Source: Shewanella halifaxensis HAW-EB4
GTDB lineage: Bacteria > Pseudomonadota > Gammaproteobacteria > Enterobacterales > Shewanellaceae
NCBI RefSeq assembly: GCF_000019185.1
Contig: NC_010334.1
Coordinates: forward strand, 2,728,001 to 2,792,000
Length of the DNA stretch: 64,000 nucleotides
Reading direction: 5' to 3'
Positions 8,908 to 16,514 of the stretch are shown piece after piece. The notes beneath the pieces were generated by a model. That model ran no database searches, was not told where the DNA came from, and was given only the letters and a program-made list of their open reading frames with translations. How positions within the stretch are numbered: position 1 is the stretch's first letter; every line of letters starts with the position of its first letter. The position numbers and the translations under genes were made by a program.

Positions 8908-10428
8908 TTAGCCTTCTAACTTAACCTTCCAAATAGCAGGCCCAGTTTCATGTGCATTGACGCCTTCAGAATCTACCGCTACCGTGACTGGCATATCTTT
9001 AACATCAAACTCATAGATTGCCTCCATACCTAAATCTTCGAAGGCGACAACACGAGACTTTTTAATTGCCTTAGAGACGAGATACGCTGCGCCGCCTACG
9101 GCCATTAGGTAACATGATTTATGCTTCTTAATTGACTCAACCGTTGCAGGACCACGCTCGGCTTTACCAATCATGCCCATCAGGCCTGTTTTATCAAGCA
9201 TCAAATCAGTGAACTTGTCCATGCGCGTTGCTGTCGTTGGGCCAGCCGGACCTACAACCTCATCACCGACAGGATCGACAGGACCAACGTAATAGATAAA
9301 CTTACCTTTAAAATCCACTCCTTCAGGCAAGCCTTCACCGCTTTCAATTAAGCTTTGAATACGTTTATGCGCGGCGTCACGACCGGTGAGCATCTTGCCG
9401 TTTAGTAATAAAGTATCACCACTCTTCCACTGCTCCATCTCAGTTTGAGTCACTGTGTTTAAATCAACACGGCGAACGCTCTCACCCACTTCCCAGGTAA
9501 TGTCAGGCCAATCTTCAAGTGATGGTGGAGTGAGTTCAGCAGGACCTGTGCCATCGAGGTGAAAATGCACATGACGAGTCGCTGCGCAATTAGGGATCAT
9601 CACAACAGGCTTTGAGGCCGCGTGGGTTGGAGCGGATTTAATTTTAATATCTAAAACAGTGGTCACACCGCCTAGACCTTGCGCGCCAATACCTAGCTTG
9701 TTGCAGCGATCAAAAATATCTAGACGTAGCTTTTCATCGGTTGTTTTGGCGCCGCGAGCTTGTAACTCATGGATATCAACTGGATCCATTAATGACTCTT
9801 TAGCCATAACCGCCGCTTTTTCTGCGGTACCACCGATACCTATGCCAAGCATACCCGGTGGACACCATCCGGCGCCCATTGTAGGGAGTGTTTTCTCTAC
9901 CCAAGCTGCGATATCATCAGATGGATTAAGCATAGCCATTTTAGACTTGTTCTCAGATCCCCCACCTTTTGCTGCAATAGCGACATCAACATGGTTACCC
10001 GGAACCATTTCAACATGCACAACTGACGGTGTATTGTCTTTGGTGTTCTTTCGGCCACCAGCAGGATCGGCAACAATCGATGCGCGCAGCGGGTTATCGG
10101 GATTGGTATAAGCACGGCGTACGCCTTCATCTACCATCTCTTGAACGGTTAAATCTGTCTTATCCCATTGAACACCCATGCCGATTTTTACAAAGCAGGT
10201 GACAATACCCGTATCTTGGCAAAGTGGACGTTTACCTTCTGCAGACATGCGAGAATTGATAAGAATTTGTGCAATCGCGTCCTTGGCGGCAGCGCTTTGT
10301 TCTCGCTCATAGGCCTCGGCCATAGAATCTACAAAGTCTTTCGGGTGATAATAAGAGATATATTGTAGGGCATCAGCAACGCTTTCAATGAGATCGGCTT
10401 GCTTGATTACAGGGACTTCTTTGCTCAC
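8908..10428 (-). CDS. fumA: Fumarate hydratase, class I ([4Fe-4S], FumA/FumB type)
   Basis: Interconverts fumarate and malate in the TCA cycle. Both domains of class I fumarase are fused in one chain of 506 residues. The three cluster cysteines are visible: Cys70 in PLCQDTG, Cys189 in GWCPPG and Cys281 in IPNCAAT. The beta-domain ends with VGPAGPTTATRM and the KHKSCYL/VGGAAYL region. GTG 10428 is chosen as start because AAGGA lies seven bases upstream; a GTG at 10452 would add eight residues but has no Shine-Dalgarno. E. coli has two such genes (fumA, fumB), so the symbol marks the family only. pabB is divergent. The enzyme is expected to be oxygen-labile. Confidence 0.94.
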   Translation of the reverse strand: MSKEVPVIKQADLIESVADALQYISYYHPKDFVDSMAEAYEREQSAAAKDAIAQILINSRMSAEGKRPLCQDTGIVTCFVKIGMGVQWDKTDLTVQEMVDEGVRRAYTNPDNPLRASIVADPAGGRKNTKDNTPSVVHVEMVPGNHVDVAIAAKGGGSENKSKMAMLNPSDDIAAWVEKTLPTMGAGWCPPGMLGIGIGGTAEKAAVMAKESLMDPVDIHELQARGAKTTDEKLRLDIFDRCNKLGIGAQGLGGVTTVLDIKIKSAPTHAASKPVVMIPNCAATRHVHFHLDGTGPAELTPPSLEDWPDITWEVGESVRRVDLNTVTQTEMEQWKSGDTLLLNGKMLTGRDAAHKRIQSLIESGEGLPEGVDFKGKFIYYVGPVDPVGDEVVGPAGPTTATRMDKFTDLMLDKTGLMGMIGKAERGPATVESIKKHKSCYLMAVGGAAYLVSKAIKKSRVVAFEDLGMEAIYEFDVKDMPVTVAVDSEGVNAHETGPAIWKVKLEG

Positions 10429-10606
10429 AGACACTTCCTTTTTAGCAGACACTTATTAATCGGCTGAAACCACACTCGTACTTGCAAGTGCAAATGACTT
10501 CAGTCGCCATTAAAGCTCACGTGTTTTGTTTTTATTACTTGTGTAAGCAATATGATACTCTTTCGCGAGTTTGAGTTAAACATCACATTTTAGATAGGGT
10601 TAACAG

Positions 10607-12244
10607 ATGAACAAATTGACGCAAAATGCAGTTTTTACAAAGCGTCTTGATTGGAATTTAAGCACAACAGAATTATTTGAGCATTTTTCAGCCTTGCCTT
10701 GGTCAGTTTTGCTCGATTCTGCCAATGCTGCTCACATAGATGCTAAATTCGATGTGATCTGTGCCGAGCCTGTAGCCACTATAGTAAACCATGGCCAATC
10801 AACCACTATTACACGCTCAACTGACAGACAACCGCTATTTAGGTTCGATCAACAACCAGCTGACAACGACTTAGATAACCCAAAAAATGAGTACGCAGAA
10901 AAAGCCGCTAAACATTCGGTATCGAGTCGCGATCCTTTTGATCTCTTAAATGAGTTGTTGGCAGAGTACTACCCAACACAGAAATACAGCCCCTTCATCT
11001 TTAGTGGCGGCGTTATGGGAAGTTTTAGCTACGATATTGGCCGAGTCATTGAAAAGCTCCCCCAAATTGCGGCTAACGATATTTCGCTGCCTGAGATGAA
11101 CCTTGCTTGTTACGACTGGGCGCTAATTTTTGACTATAAAACCCAAAGCTGGCAACTGGTTCACTATCAATCACAACAAGCTTTGGAGGCTCTTGAGCTG
11201 AGGCTAAATCAGCTTATCGAGCCTAGCCTGTTGGTTAAAGTCAATTCGACGCTTGAAAGCTCCCTGAACGTAGAGAACTCTCTGAACTTAGAAAACACTC
11301 AGAAGTTAAATACCTCTAAAAATTCAGAAACAGACCAACAAGATAACCCTATAGCGAATAGTGCTTTTAGGCTTAACGGTCAATGGCGTAATCAGCTTTC
11401 TGAACAGGCTTATAAAGACAAGTTTGAACAGGTACAAGCATATCTGCTCAGTGGCGATTGTTATCAAATTAACCTAACTCAACGGTTTAGTGCCTCGTAT
11501 ACGGGTAACGAATGGCAAGCTTATAAAGCATTGCGAGAGAGTAATGGTGCACCATTTTCAGCGTTTATCCGCTTAGAGGGCCATGCGCTACTCTCCATCT
11601 CGCCAGAGCGTTTTATCCAGCATAAAAATGGCGACATTCAAACTAAGCCGATTAAAGGCACTATGCCAAGAGGTGTTGACCCACATAGTGATAGTGAACT
11701 TGCCGCTCAACTAAAGGCTTCAGAGAAAGATCGGGCTGAGAATGTCATGATTGTCGACCTGCTACGAAACGATATAGGTAAAGTAGCACTGCCTGGCAGT
11801 GTTGCGGTCCCTCACCTATTTGAGGTTGAAAGCTTTCCTGCGGTGCACCATCTGGTCAGCACGGTTACCGCGAAACTTAAACCAGAGCTAAACCCTACAG
11901 ATCTATTGAGAGCATGTTTCCCCGGGGGCTCAATAACAGGCGCGCCAAAAATTCGAGCGATGTCGATTATTGAAGAGCTTGAACCCTCTAGAAGAAGCCT
12001 CTATTGTGGCTCTATAGGCTATATAAGCCAAGACGGTACTATGGATACCAGCATTACTATCCGCACGTTAGTAGCCCAAAGAGACGAAACCAGTCATCTA
12101 GCTCCCCTTAACGGAAGGCAAGGCATCATACATTGCTGGGCTGGAGGCGGTATCGTCGCCGATTCTAAGGTCGATGCTGAGTATCAGGAGAGTTTTGATA
12201 AAATCAGTCGTATATTGCCCGTTCTTTCTAACCTAAACCGTTAA
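10607..12244 (+). CDS. pabB: Aminodeoxychorismate synthase component I
   Basis: With PabA it makes 4-amino-4-deoxychorismate for folate synthesis. The chorismate-binding domain occupies residues about 265-540: SGDCYQINLTQRF, PIKGTMPRG (the Lys that marks PabB rather than anthranilate synthase), DLLRNDIGKVA, CFPGGSITGAPK and HCWAGGGIVADS. At 545 residues it is roughly 90 longer than E. coli PabB. The excess lies in hydrophilic segments near residues 85-105 and, mainly, a low-complexity Asn/Ser/Glu/Leu stretch at about 215-255 between the two halves. Start ATG 10607 follows TAGGG. nudL follows after 51 bp on the same strand, the same pairing as in E. coli. Confidence 0.94.
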   Translation: MNKLTQNAVFTKRLDWNLSTTELFEHFSALPWSVLLDSANAAHIDAKFDVICAEPVATIVNHGQSTTITRSTDRQPLFRFDQQPADNDLDNPKNEYAEKAAKHSVSSRDPFDLLNELLAEYYPTQKYSPFIFSGGVMGSFSYDIGRVIEKLPQIAANDISLPEMNLACYDWALIFDYKTQSWQLVHYQSQQALEALELRLNQLIEPSLLVKVNSTLESSLNVENSLNLENTQKLNTSKNSETDQQDNPIANSAFRLNGQWRNQLSEQAYKDKFEQVQAYLLSGDCYQINLTQRFSASYTGNEWQAYKALRESNGAPFSAFIRLEGHALLSISPERFIQHKNGDIQTKPIKGTMPRGVDPHSDSELAAQLKASEKDRAENVMIVDLLRNDIGKVALPGSVAVPHLFEVESFPAVHHLVSTVTAKLKPELNPTDLLRACFPGGSITGAPKIRAMSIIEELEPSRRSLYCGSIGYISQDGTMDTSITIRTLVAQRDETSHLAPLNGRQGIIHCWAGGGIVADSKVDAEYQESFDKISRILPVLSNLNR

Positions 12245-12295
12245 TAAGTCGTATATCAACCAGCCCTATACGGGGTTAATAGCAAAGGATAAGTT

Positions 12296-12877
12296 ATGGA
12301 TCTGGCGGAGTTTAGACTCAGGTATACTCTTAATGCTCTGCCAGAACTTGATTTAATCGAGTTAGATCAGCAGCTTCGTCAAGCCGCGGTGTTAATCGCC
12401 TTGTATGAAGTCGATAATCGTCTCGAGCTGATCTTAACCCGCAGGCCCACACACCTTCGTGCCCACCCCGGGCAAATTAGCTTTCCCGGCGGCAAAGTTG
12501 AACAGTCTGATTTAAGCTATCAGGCAACGGCACTACGAGAGGCTGAAGAAGAGATAGGGTTACTCAGCAGTAATGTCGAGGTCATAGGTGCACTCCCGCC
12601 CCACAAAACCTTTACCGGTTTTGAGATCACCCCCTTTGTTGGCATCGTTAAGCAAACATTTACGCCCATTATAGATCCCGGTGAAGTGGATGAGTATTTC
12701 ACTGTGCCACTTTCTTTTTTAATGCAAGGTTATAATCGTCATACACAAAGGTTTAAGCGTAAGGGGATCCAATACCCTGTTCACTTTATTCCCTATAAGC
12801 AGCATTTCATCTGGGGGGCGACTGCGGCGATGATCGACCTTCTTTGTAGGCAGCTAAGCTGCGAGAAAGCTGACTAA
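12296..12877 (+). CDS. nudL: Nudix hydrolase, CoA pyrophosphatase-type (NudL/YeaB)
   Basis: A 193-residue Nudix protein. The Nudix box runs from GGKVEQSD to REAEEEIGL, and immediately before it the stretch LRAHPGQISFPGG is the NuCoA signature that marks coenzyme A diphosphohydrolases. The enzyme would split CoA and acyl-CoA to phosphopantetheine and 3',5'-ADP. AAGGA lies six bases before ATG 12296. It is probably cotranscribed with pabB. The match rests on motif and gene neighbourhood; the substrate has not been shown. Confidence 0.9.
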   Translation: MDLAEFRLRYTLNALPELDLIELDQQLRQAAVLIALYEVDNRLELILTRRPTHLRAHPGQISFPGGKVEQSDLSYQATALREAEEEIGLLSSNVEVIGALPPHKTFTGFEITPFVGIVKQTFTPIIDPGEVDEYFTVPLSFLMQGYNRHTQRFKRKGIQYPVHFIPYKQHFIWGATAAMIDLLCRQLSCEKAD

Positions 12878-12981
12878 AATCAGTTGCGCTAGCTAAGTTT
12901 TCTAGGCTCTAAGATCTAAACTCCAAACAGAAAATTCTAAACAGGTAAACTGCTAAGGTTTGAAAACTCAATCCTTAGGCT

Positions 12982-13317
12982 TTAAACAACAAATCGAATA
13001 TAGAGCCCTGCCGCTAGTGAGCATAAAAATAACAAAGGAATGTTTACCCACCAGCCAATACGACTATGGCGTGAAATATAAAAGTTGAAAGCCAGATTGA
13101 TAAAGCTCACCCCAGCACAAACCCAGATAATATGTTCGAGCAACACAGTTTGGCTTGGATCCCATTCAAAACGCACTGCCGCACCTTGACTCTGAAAATA
13201 ACCAATAGCGGTATCAGGACGTGCTTTGTCGAAAATCAGCAGCGCATAAATTGCCAATGACCAGCCGACAATCGATAGCGTCGACAATAGAAGTTGGAAG
13301 AATTTTGCTCTATTCAT
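12982..13317 (-). CDS. Small inner-membrane protein, unknown function
   Basis: A 111-residue protein that I do not recognise. Three hydrophobic segments (about 7-29, 58-80 and 88-110) predict three membrane helices, with a polar loop at 30-57 containing DKARPDT and EWDPSQT. ATG 13317 has AAGGA eight bases upstream, which supports real translation. It converges on nudL and is divergent from asnS, and appears to be a single-gene unit. Nothing in the sequence suggests a substrate or partner. Confidence 0.7.
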   Translation of the reverse strand: MNRAKFFQLLLSTLSIVGWSLAIYALLIFDKARPDTAIGYFQSQGAAVRFEWDPSQTVLLEHIIWVCAGVSFINLAFNFYISRHSRIGWWVNIPLLFLCSLAAGLYIRFVV

Positions 13318-13468
13318 GCAAGCTATCCTTAGTTTTTGTCATGATTGTCGTCAGAATAACAATTTAGGTACCAAGATACCCTACTTTCCACTTGAGAAAA
13401 GCGTTTATACAGGTAATATAAACCTCCAAATTATTTACAAAAACGTTTCGTTGGAGAACTAAGCAACA

Positions 13469-14869
13469 ATGAGCATTACATCTGTCGCTTCTGTGTTTAA
13501 AGGTGACTTTGCGATTGGTTCGCAAATCACAGTACGTGGCTGGGTTAGATCCCGCCGCGATTCTAAAGCAGGGATCTCATTCCTCGCTGTTTATGATGGT
13601 TCATGTTTCGATCCTATTCAGGGTGTTGTACCAAATAATCTAGAAAATTACACCAACGAAGTGTTAAAGCTTACTGCTGGTTGCTCTGTCGTAATGACAG
13701 GTGAAGTTGTTGAGTCTCCAGGTAAAGGTCAAGCATTTGAGATGCAAGTGACCAAACTTGAAGTCGTAGGCTTTGTGGAAGATCCTGACACTTATCCAAT
13801 GGCTGCCAAGCGCCACTCAATTGAATATCTACGCGAGCTTGCTCACCTACGTCCACGCACTAATATTATTGGCGCCGTGGCTCGTGTGCGTAACTGTTTA
13901 TCTCAAGCTATCCACCGCTTTTATAATGAGCAAGGATATATCTGGGTTTCTACGCCACTGATCACCGCTTCTGATACCGAAGGTGCAGGTGAGATGTTCC
14001 GTGTTTCAACTCTTGATTTAGAAAACCTTCCTCGCACAGATAAAGGCACCGTTGATTACAGCGAAGACTTCTTCGGTAAAGAATCATTCCTAACCGTATC
14101 GGGCCAGCTTAATGCTGAAACCTACGCATGTGCATTGTCAAAGGTTTATACTTTTGGTCCGACATTCCGTGCAGAGAACTCAAACACTAGCCGTCACTTG
14201 GCTGAATTTTGGATGGTTGAGCCTGAAGTGGCTTTCGCCAACCTAGATGATGCTGCAAAACTTGCTGAAGACATGCTTAAGTATTGCTTTAAGGCAGTGC
14301 TTGAAGAGCGTCGTGATGATCTTGAGTTCTTCGCCCAGCGCGTTGAGAAAACAGCTATTGAGCGCCTAGAAGCGTTTGTAAGCAGTGATTTTGCTCAAAT
14401 TGATTACACCGATGCGATTGAAATTCTTAAAGCTTGTGACAAAGACTTTGAGTATGACGTTGAATGGGGTATCGACTTACATTCAGAGCATGAGCGTTAT
14501 CTTGCAGAAGAACACTTTAAAGCCCCTGTTGTTGTTAAAAACTACCCGAAAGACATTAAAGCATTCTACATGCGCTTAAACGATGACGGTAAAACAGTTG
14601 CTGCTATGGACGTACTTGCTCCTGGTATTGGTGAAATCATCGGTGGTGCTCAGCGTGAAGAGCGTTTAGATGTACTCGATGCGCGTCTTGCTGAAATGGA
14701 ACTAAGCCAAGAAGATTACTGGTGGTACCGTGACCTACGTCGCTATGGCACAGTCCCTCATGCTGGTTTTGGTTTAGGCTTTGAGCGTTTGGTTTCTTAT
14801 GTAACTGGTGTGTCTAACATCCGTGACGTGATCCCATTCCCACGCTCTCCAAAATCTGCTAACTTCTAA
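13469..14869 (+). CDS. asnS: Asparaginyl-tRNA synthetase
   Basis: Class IIb aminoacyl-tRNA synthetase of 466 residues, the usual length. The N-terminal OB fold (ITVRGWVRSRRDSK) binds the anticodon. Class II motif 2 is TFGPTFRAENSNTSRHLAEFWMVEPE (positions about 226-251), and motif 3 is GFGLGFERLVSYVTG near the C-terminus, ending in RDVIPFPRSP. The Asn-specific form is supported by EGAGEMFRVSTLD and by the length. Start ATG 13469 follows TTGGAG. Two hairpins follow the stop codon. Confidence 0.97.
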   Translation: MSITSVASVFKGDFAIGSQITVRGWVRSRRDSKAGISFLAVYDGSCFDPIQGVVPNNLENYTNEVLKLTAGCSVVMTGEVVESPGKGQAFEMQVTKLEVVGFVEDPDTYPMAAKRHSIEYLRELAHLRPRTNIIGAVARVRNCLSQAIHRFYNEQGYIWVSTPLITASDTEGAGEMFRVSTLDLENLPRTDKGTVDYSEDFFGKESFLTVSGQLNAETYACALSKVYTFGPTFRAENSNTSRHLAEFWMVEPEVAFANLDDAAKLAEDMLKYCFKAVLEERRDDLEFFAQRVEKTAIERLEAFVSSDFAQIDYTDAIEILKACDKDFEYDVEWGIDLHSEHERYLAEEHFKAPVVVKNYPKDIKAFYMRLNDDGKTVAAMDVLAPGIGEIIGGAQREERLDVLDARLAEMELSQEDYWWYRDLRRYGTVPHAGFGLGFERLVSYVTGVSNIRDVIPFPRSPKSANF

Positions 14870-14904
14870 TCTGTTAACTCACAGAATTAGTAGCTTACAG
14901 AACT

Positions 14905-14926
14905 GCTAGCTTACCGGTAAGCTAGC
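14905..14926. repeat. Perfect 22-bp palindrome after asnS
   Basis: GCTAGCTTACC is directly followed by its exact reverse complement GGTAAGCTAGC, with no spacer. There is no T run, so this is not a canonical terminator; it may protect the mRNA 3' end or bind a protein. A real terminator lies 10 bp further on. Confidence 0.8.
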
Positions 14927-14935
14927 AACGATATT

Positions 14936-14969
14936 AAAGCCTCTTTCATTATATGTCAGAGGTTTTTTT
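14936..14969 (+). terminator. Intrinsic terminator of asnS
   Basis: Stem AAAGCCTCT / AGAGGTTTT (one G-T pair) around a 13-base loop, ending in seven T residues. Confidence 0.8.
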
Positions 14970-15375
14970 ATATTTATTCGAGAACTAGACCTCATCGTTC
15001 CTTATCATCTACGCACAATTCTTATCATTCTCAACATCTATCCCCCCTCTATTTATTAAGACCCATCAGCATTAAAGTTAACATGTCCAGCCAACCACAT
15101 TTAAATCAAACATTTATAAGTAAGCCCTTAGCTAAGCTAAGCCTCAAATACAAAGTCATGACTTTACGTGATCTCCATCACCTTTTACGCAAGATGTGGT
15201 CATATTGTCTCGCTTAAAACCCATTTAATGATCTAGCTCAATTGGGGGGTAACTGCTCTGTGTAGTATAGCTCAAAGGTCTGTAAAGCTTGACGCATATC
15301 AATAATACCCAGCGTTTTGAGGCCTAGACTGTTTTCGTTGAACACATTCCTTAATAAACAAAAAAAGGTTTAACC
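14970..15375 (+). promoter_or_regulatory. Leader and promoter region of the hydrogenase operon
   Basis: A gene-free stretch of about 400 bp upstream of hyaA. Its recognisable content is the FNR-type site at 15289-15302, a plausible -10 element TAGACT at 15325-15330 at the spacing expected for a class II FNR promoter, and the hyaA ribosome site AAAGG near 15364-15368. The part from 14970 to 15280 shows no gene or strong repeat. Confidence 0.55.
15289..15302 (+). promoter_or_regulatory. FNR/EtrA binding site upstream of hyaA
   Basis: TTGACGCATATCAA matches the FNR consensus TTGAT-N4-ATCAA at nine of ten half-site positions. If a transcript starts near 15337, the site is centred at about -41.5 and TAGACT falls at -10, the usual geometry for activation by FNR (EtrA in Shewanella). 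This predicts anaerobic induction of the hydrogenase operon. Confidence 0.7.
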
Positions 15376-16512
15376 ATGGAAACACATGAAGCCCTTTACC
15401 AGCAAGGTTTAGCGCGAATAGAGCAACTTCGTAAGCAAAAACCTCGCCACAGTGAAACGCTGCAGCAAAAATTGGAACAAAATGGCATTACTCGCCGTGA
15501 CTTTATGAAATGGAGCGCATCTGTAACGGCAATGCTTGCCTTACCTCTTCCGTTTAGCACCTTAGTTGCCGAAGCAGCAGAGCTTGCAGACAGAGTTCCC
15601 CTCGTTTGGCTACATATGGCCGAGTGTACAGGATGTACAGAGTCTCTTATTAGAACAACCACACCTAATATTTCCACCTTAATCTTTGATTACGTCTCAC
15701 TCGAGTATCAAGAAACTCTAATGGCCGCAGCGGGCTGGCAAGCAGAGGAAAACCTTGAGCGCGCATTATCAGCCTATAAAGGTAGTTATCTGCTCGCTAT
15801 CGAAGGGGCAGTACCAACAGCAAACAACGGTAATTTTTTAACGGTAGGTTGTAAAGGTCACACTGGACTACATATTGTTAAAGAAGCAGCCAAAGATGCA
15901 GCAGCAATTCTTTCTGTCGGCACCTGCGCCGCTTTCGGTGGTATTCAAGCCGCAGCACCAAATCCAACAGGAGCTGTTGGTGTATCCGAAGTCATTGATA
16001 AGCCTGTTATTAACCTCGGTGGCTGTCCACCTAATGAAACCAATATTGTCGGAACACTGATGTACTTCATCATGTTTGGTAAGTTACCTGCACTGGATAT
16101 GTTTAACCGTCCTAAGTGGGCATATGGTGCTCGCGTTCATGATAACTGCGAACGTCGTGGTCACTTCGATGCCGGTGAGTTTGTAGAAGAGTTTGGTGAT
16201 CAAGCTGCAAAAGATGGTTATTGCCTTTATAAGTTAGGCTGTAAAGGACCTTATACCTACAATAACTGTCCGACAGAACGGTTCAATCACCACACTAGCT
16301 GGCCAGTACTTGCTGGTCATGGCTGTATTGGCTGCTCAGAGCCCGACTTCTGGGACGAGATGGCAGATTTCGAAAAACCTTTAGGAAGGAAATTACTGCA
16401 TGGTCTTGATGCGACCAGTGACACCATAGGTGCCGTCATTCTAGGCGCTACTGCTGTCGGAATTGGCGCACACGCTGTAGCCAGTATTTTTGCCAAGTCT
16501 GAAGAGGAATAG
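15376..16512 (+). CDS. hyaA: [NiFe] hydrogenase small subunit (membrane-bound, uptake type)
   Basis: Electron-transfer subunit of a periplasm-facing hydrogenase, 378 residues. A twin-arginine signal (TRRDFMKW, Arg40-Arg41, then a hydrophobic stretch ending AEAAE) exports the folded heterodimer by Tat. Proximal cluster ligands: Cys84, Cys87, Cys184, Cys217. Distal: His255, Cys258, Cys283, Cys289. Medial [3Fe-4S]: Cys298, Cys317, Cys320. A C-terminal hydrophobic helix (about 349-373) anchors it in the membrane. The positions that carry two extra cysteines in oxygen-tolerant enzymes are glycines here (Gly86, Gly189), so a standard, oxygen-sensitive enzyme is expected. First gene of an eleven-gene operon. 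Confidence 0.96.
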   Translation: METHEALYQQGLARIEQLRKQKPRHSETLQQKLEQNGITRRDFMKWSASVTAMLALPLPFSTLVAEAAELADRVPLVWLHMAECTGCTESLIRTTTPNISTLIFDYVSLEYQETLMAAAGWQAEENLERALSAYKGSYLLAIEGAVPTANNGNFLTVGCKGHTGLHIVKEAAKDAAAILSVGTCAAFGGIQAAAPNPTGAVGVSEVIDKPVINLGGCPPNETNIVGTLMYFIMFGKLPALDMFNRPKWAYGARVHDNCERRGHFDAGEFVEEFGDQAAKDGYCLYKLGCKGPYTYNNCPTERFNHHTSWPVLAGHGCIGCSEPDFWDEMADFEKPLGRKLLHGLDATSDTIGAVILGATAVGIGAHAVASIFAKSEEE

Positions 16513-16514
16513 TC

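Noticed and set aside
9659..10111. Plus-strand open frame (150 codons) inside the fumarase gene
   Set aside because: Antisense to conserved fumarase sequence, with Pro/Ser-rich shadow composition and no domain.
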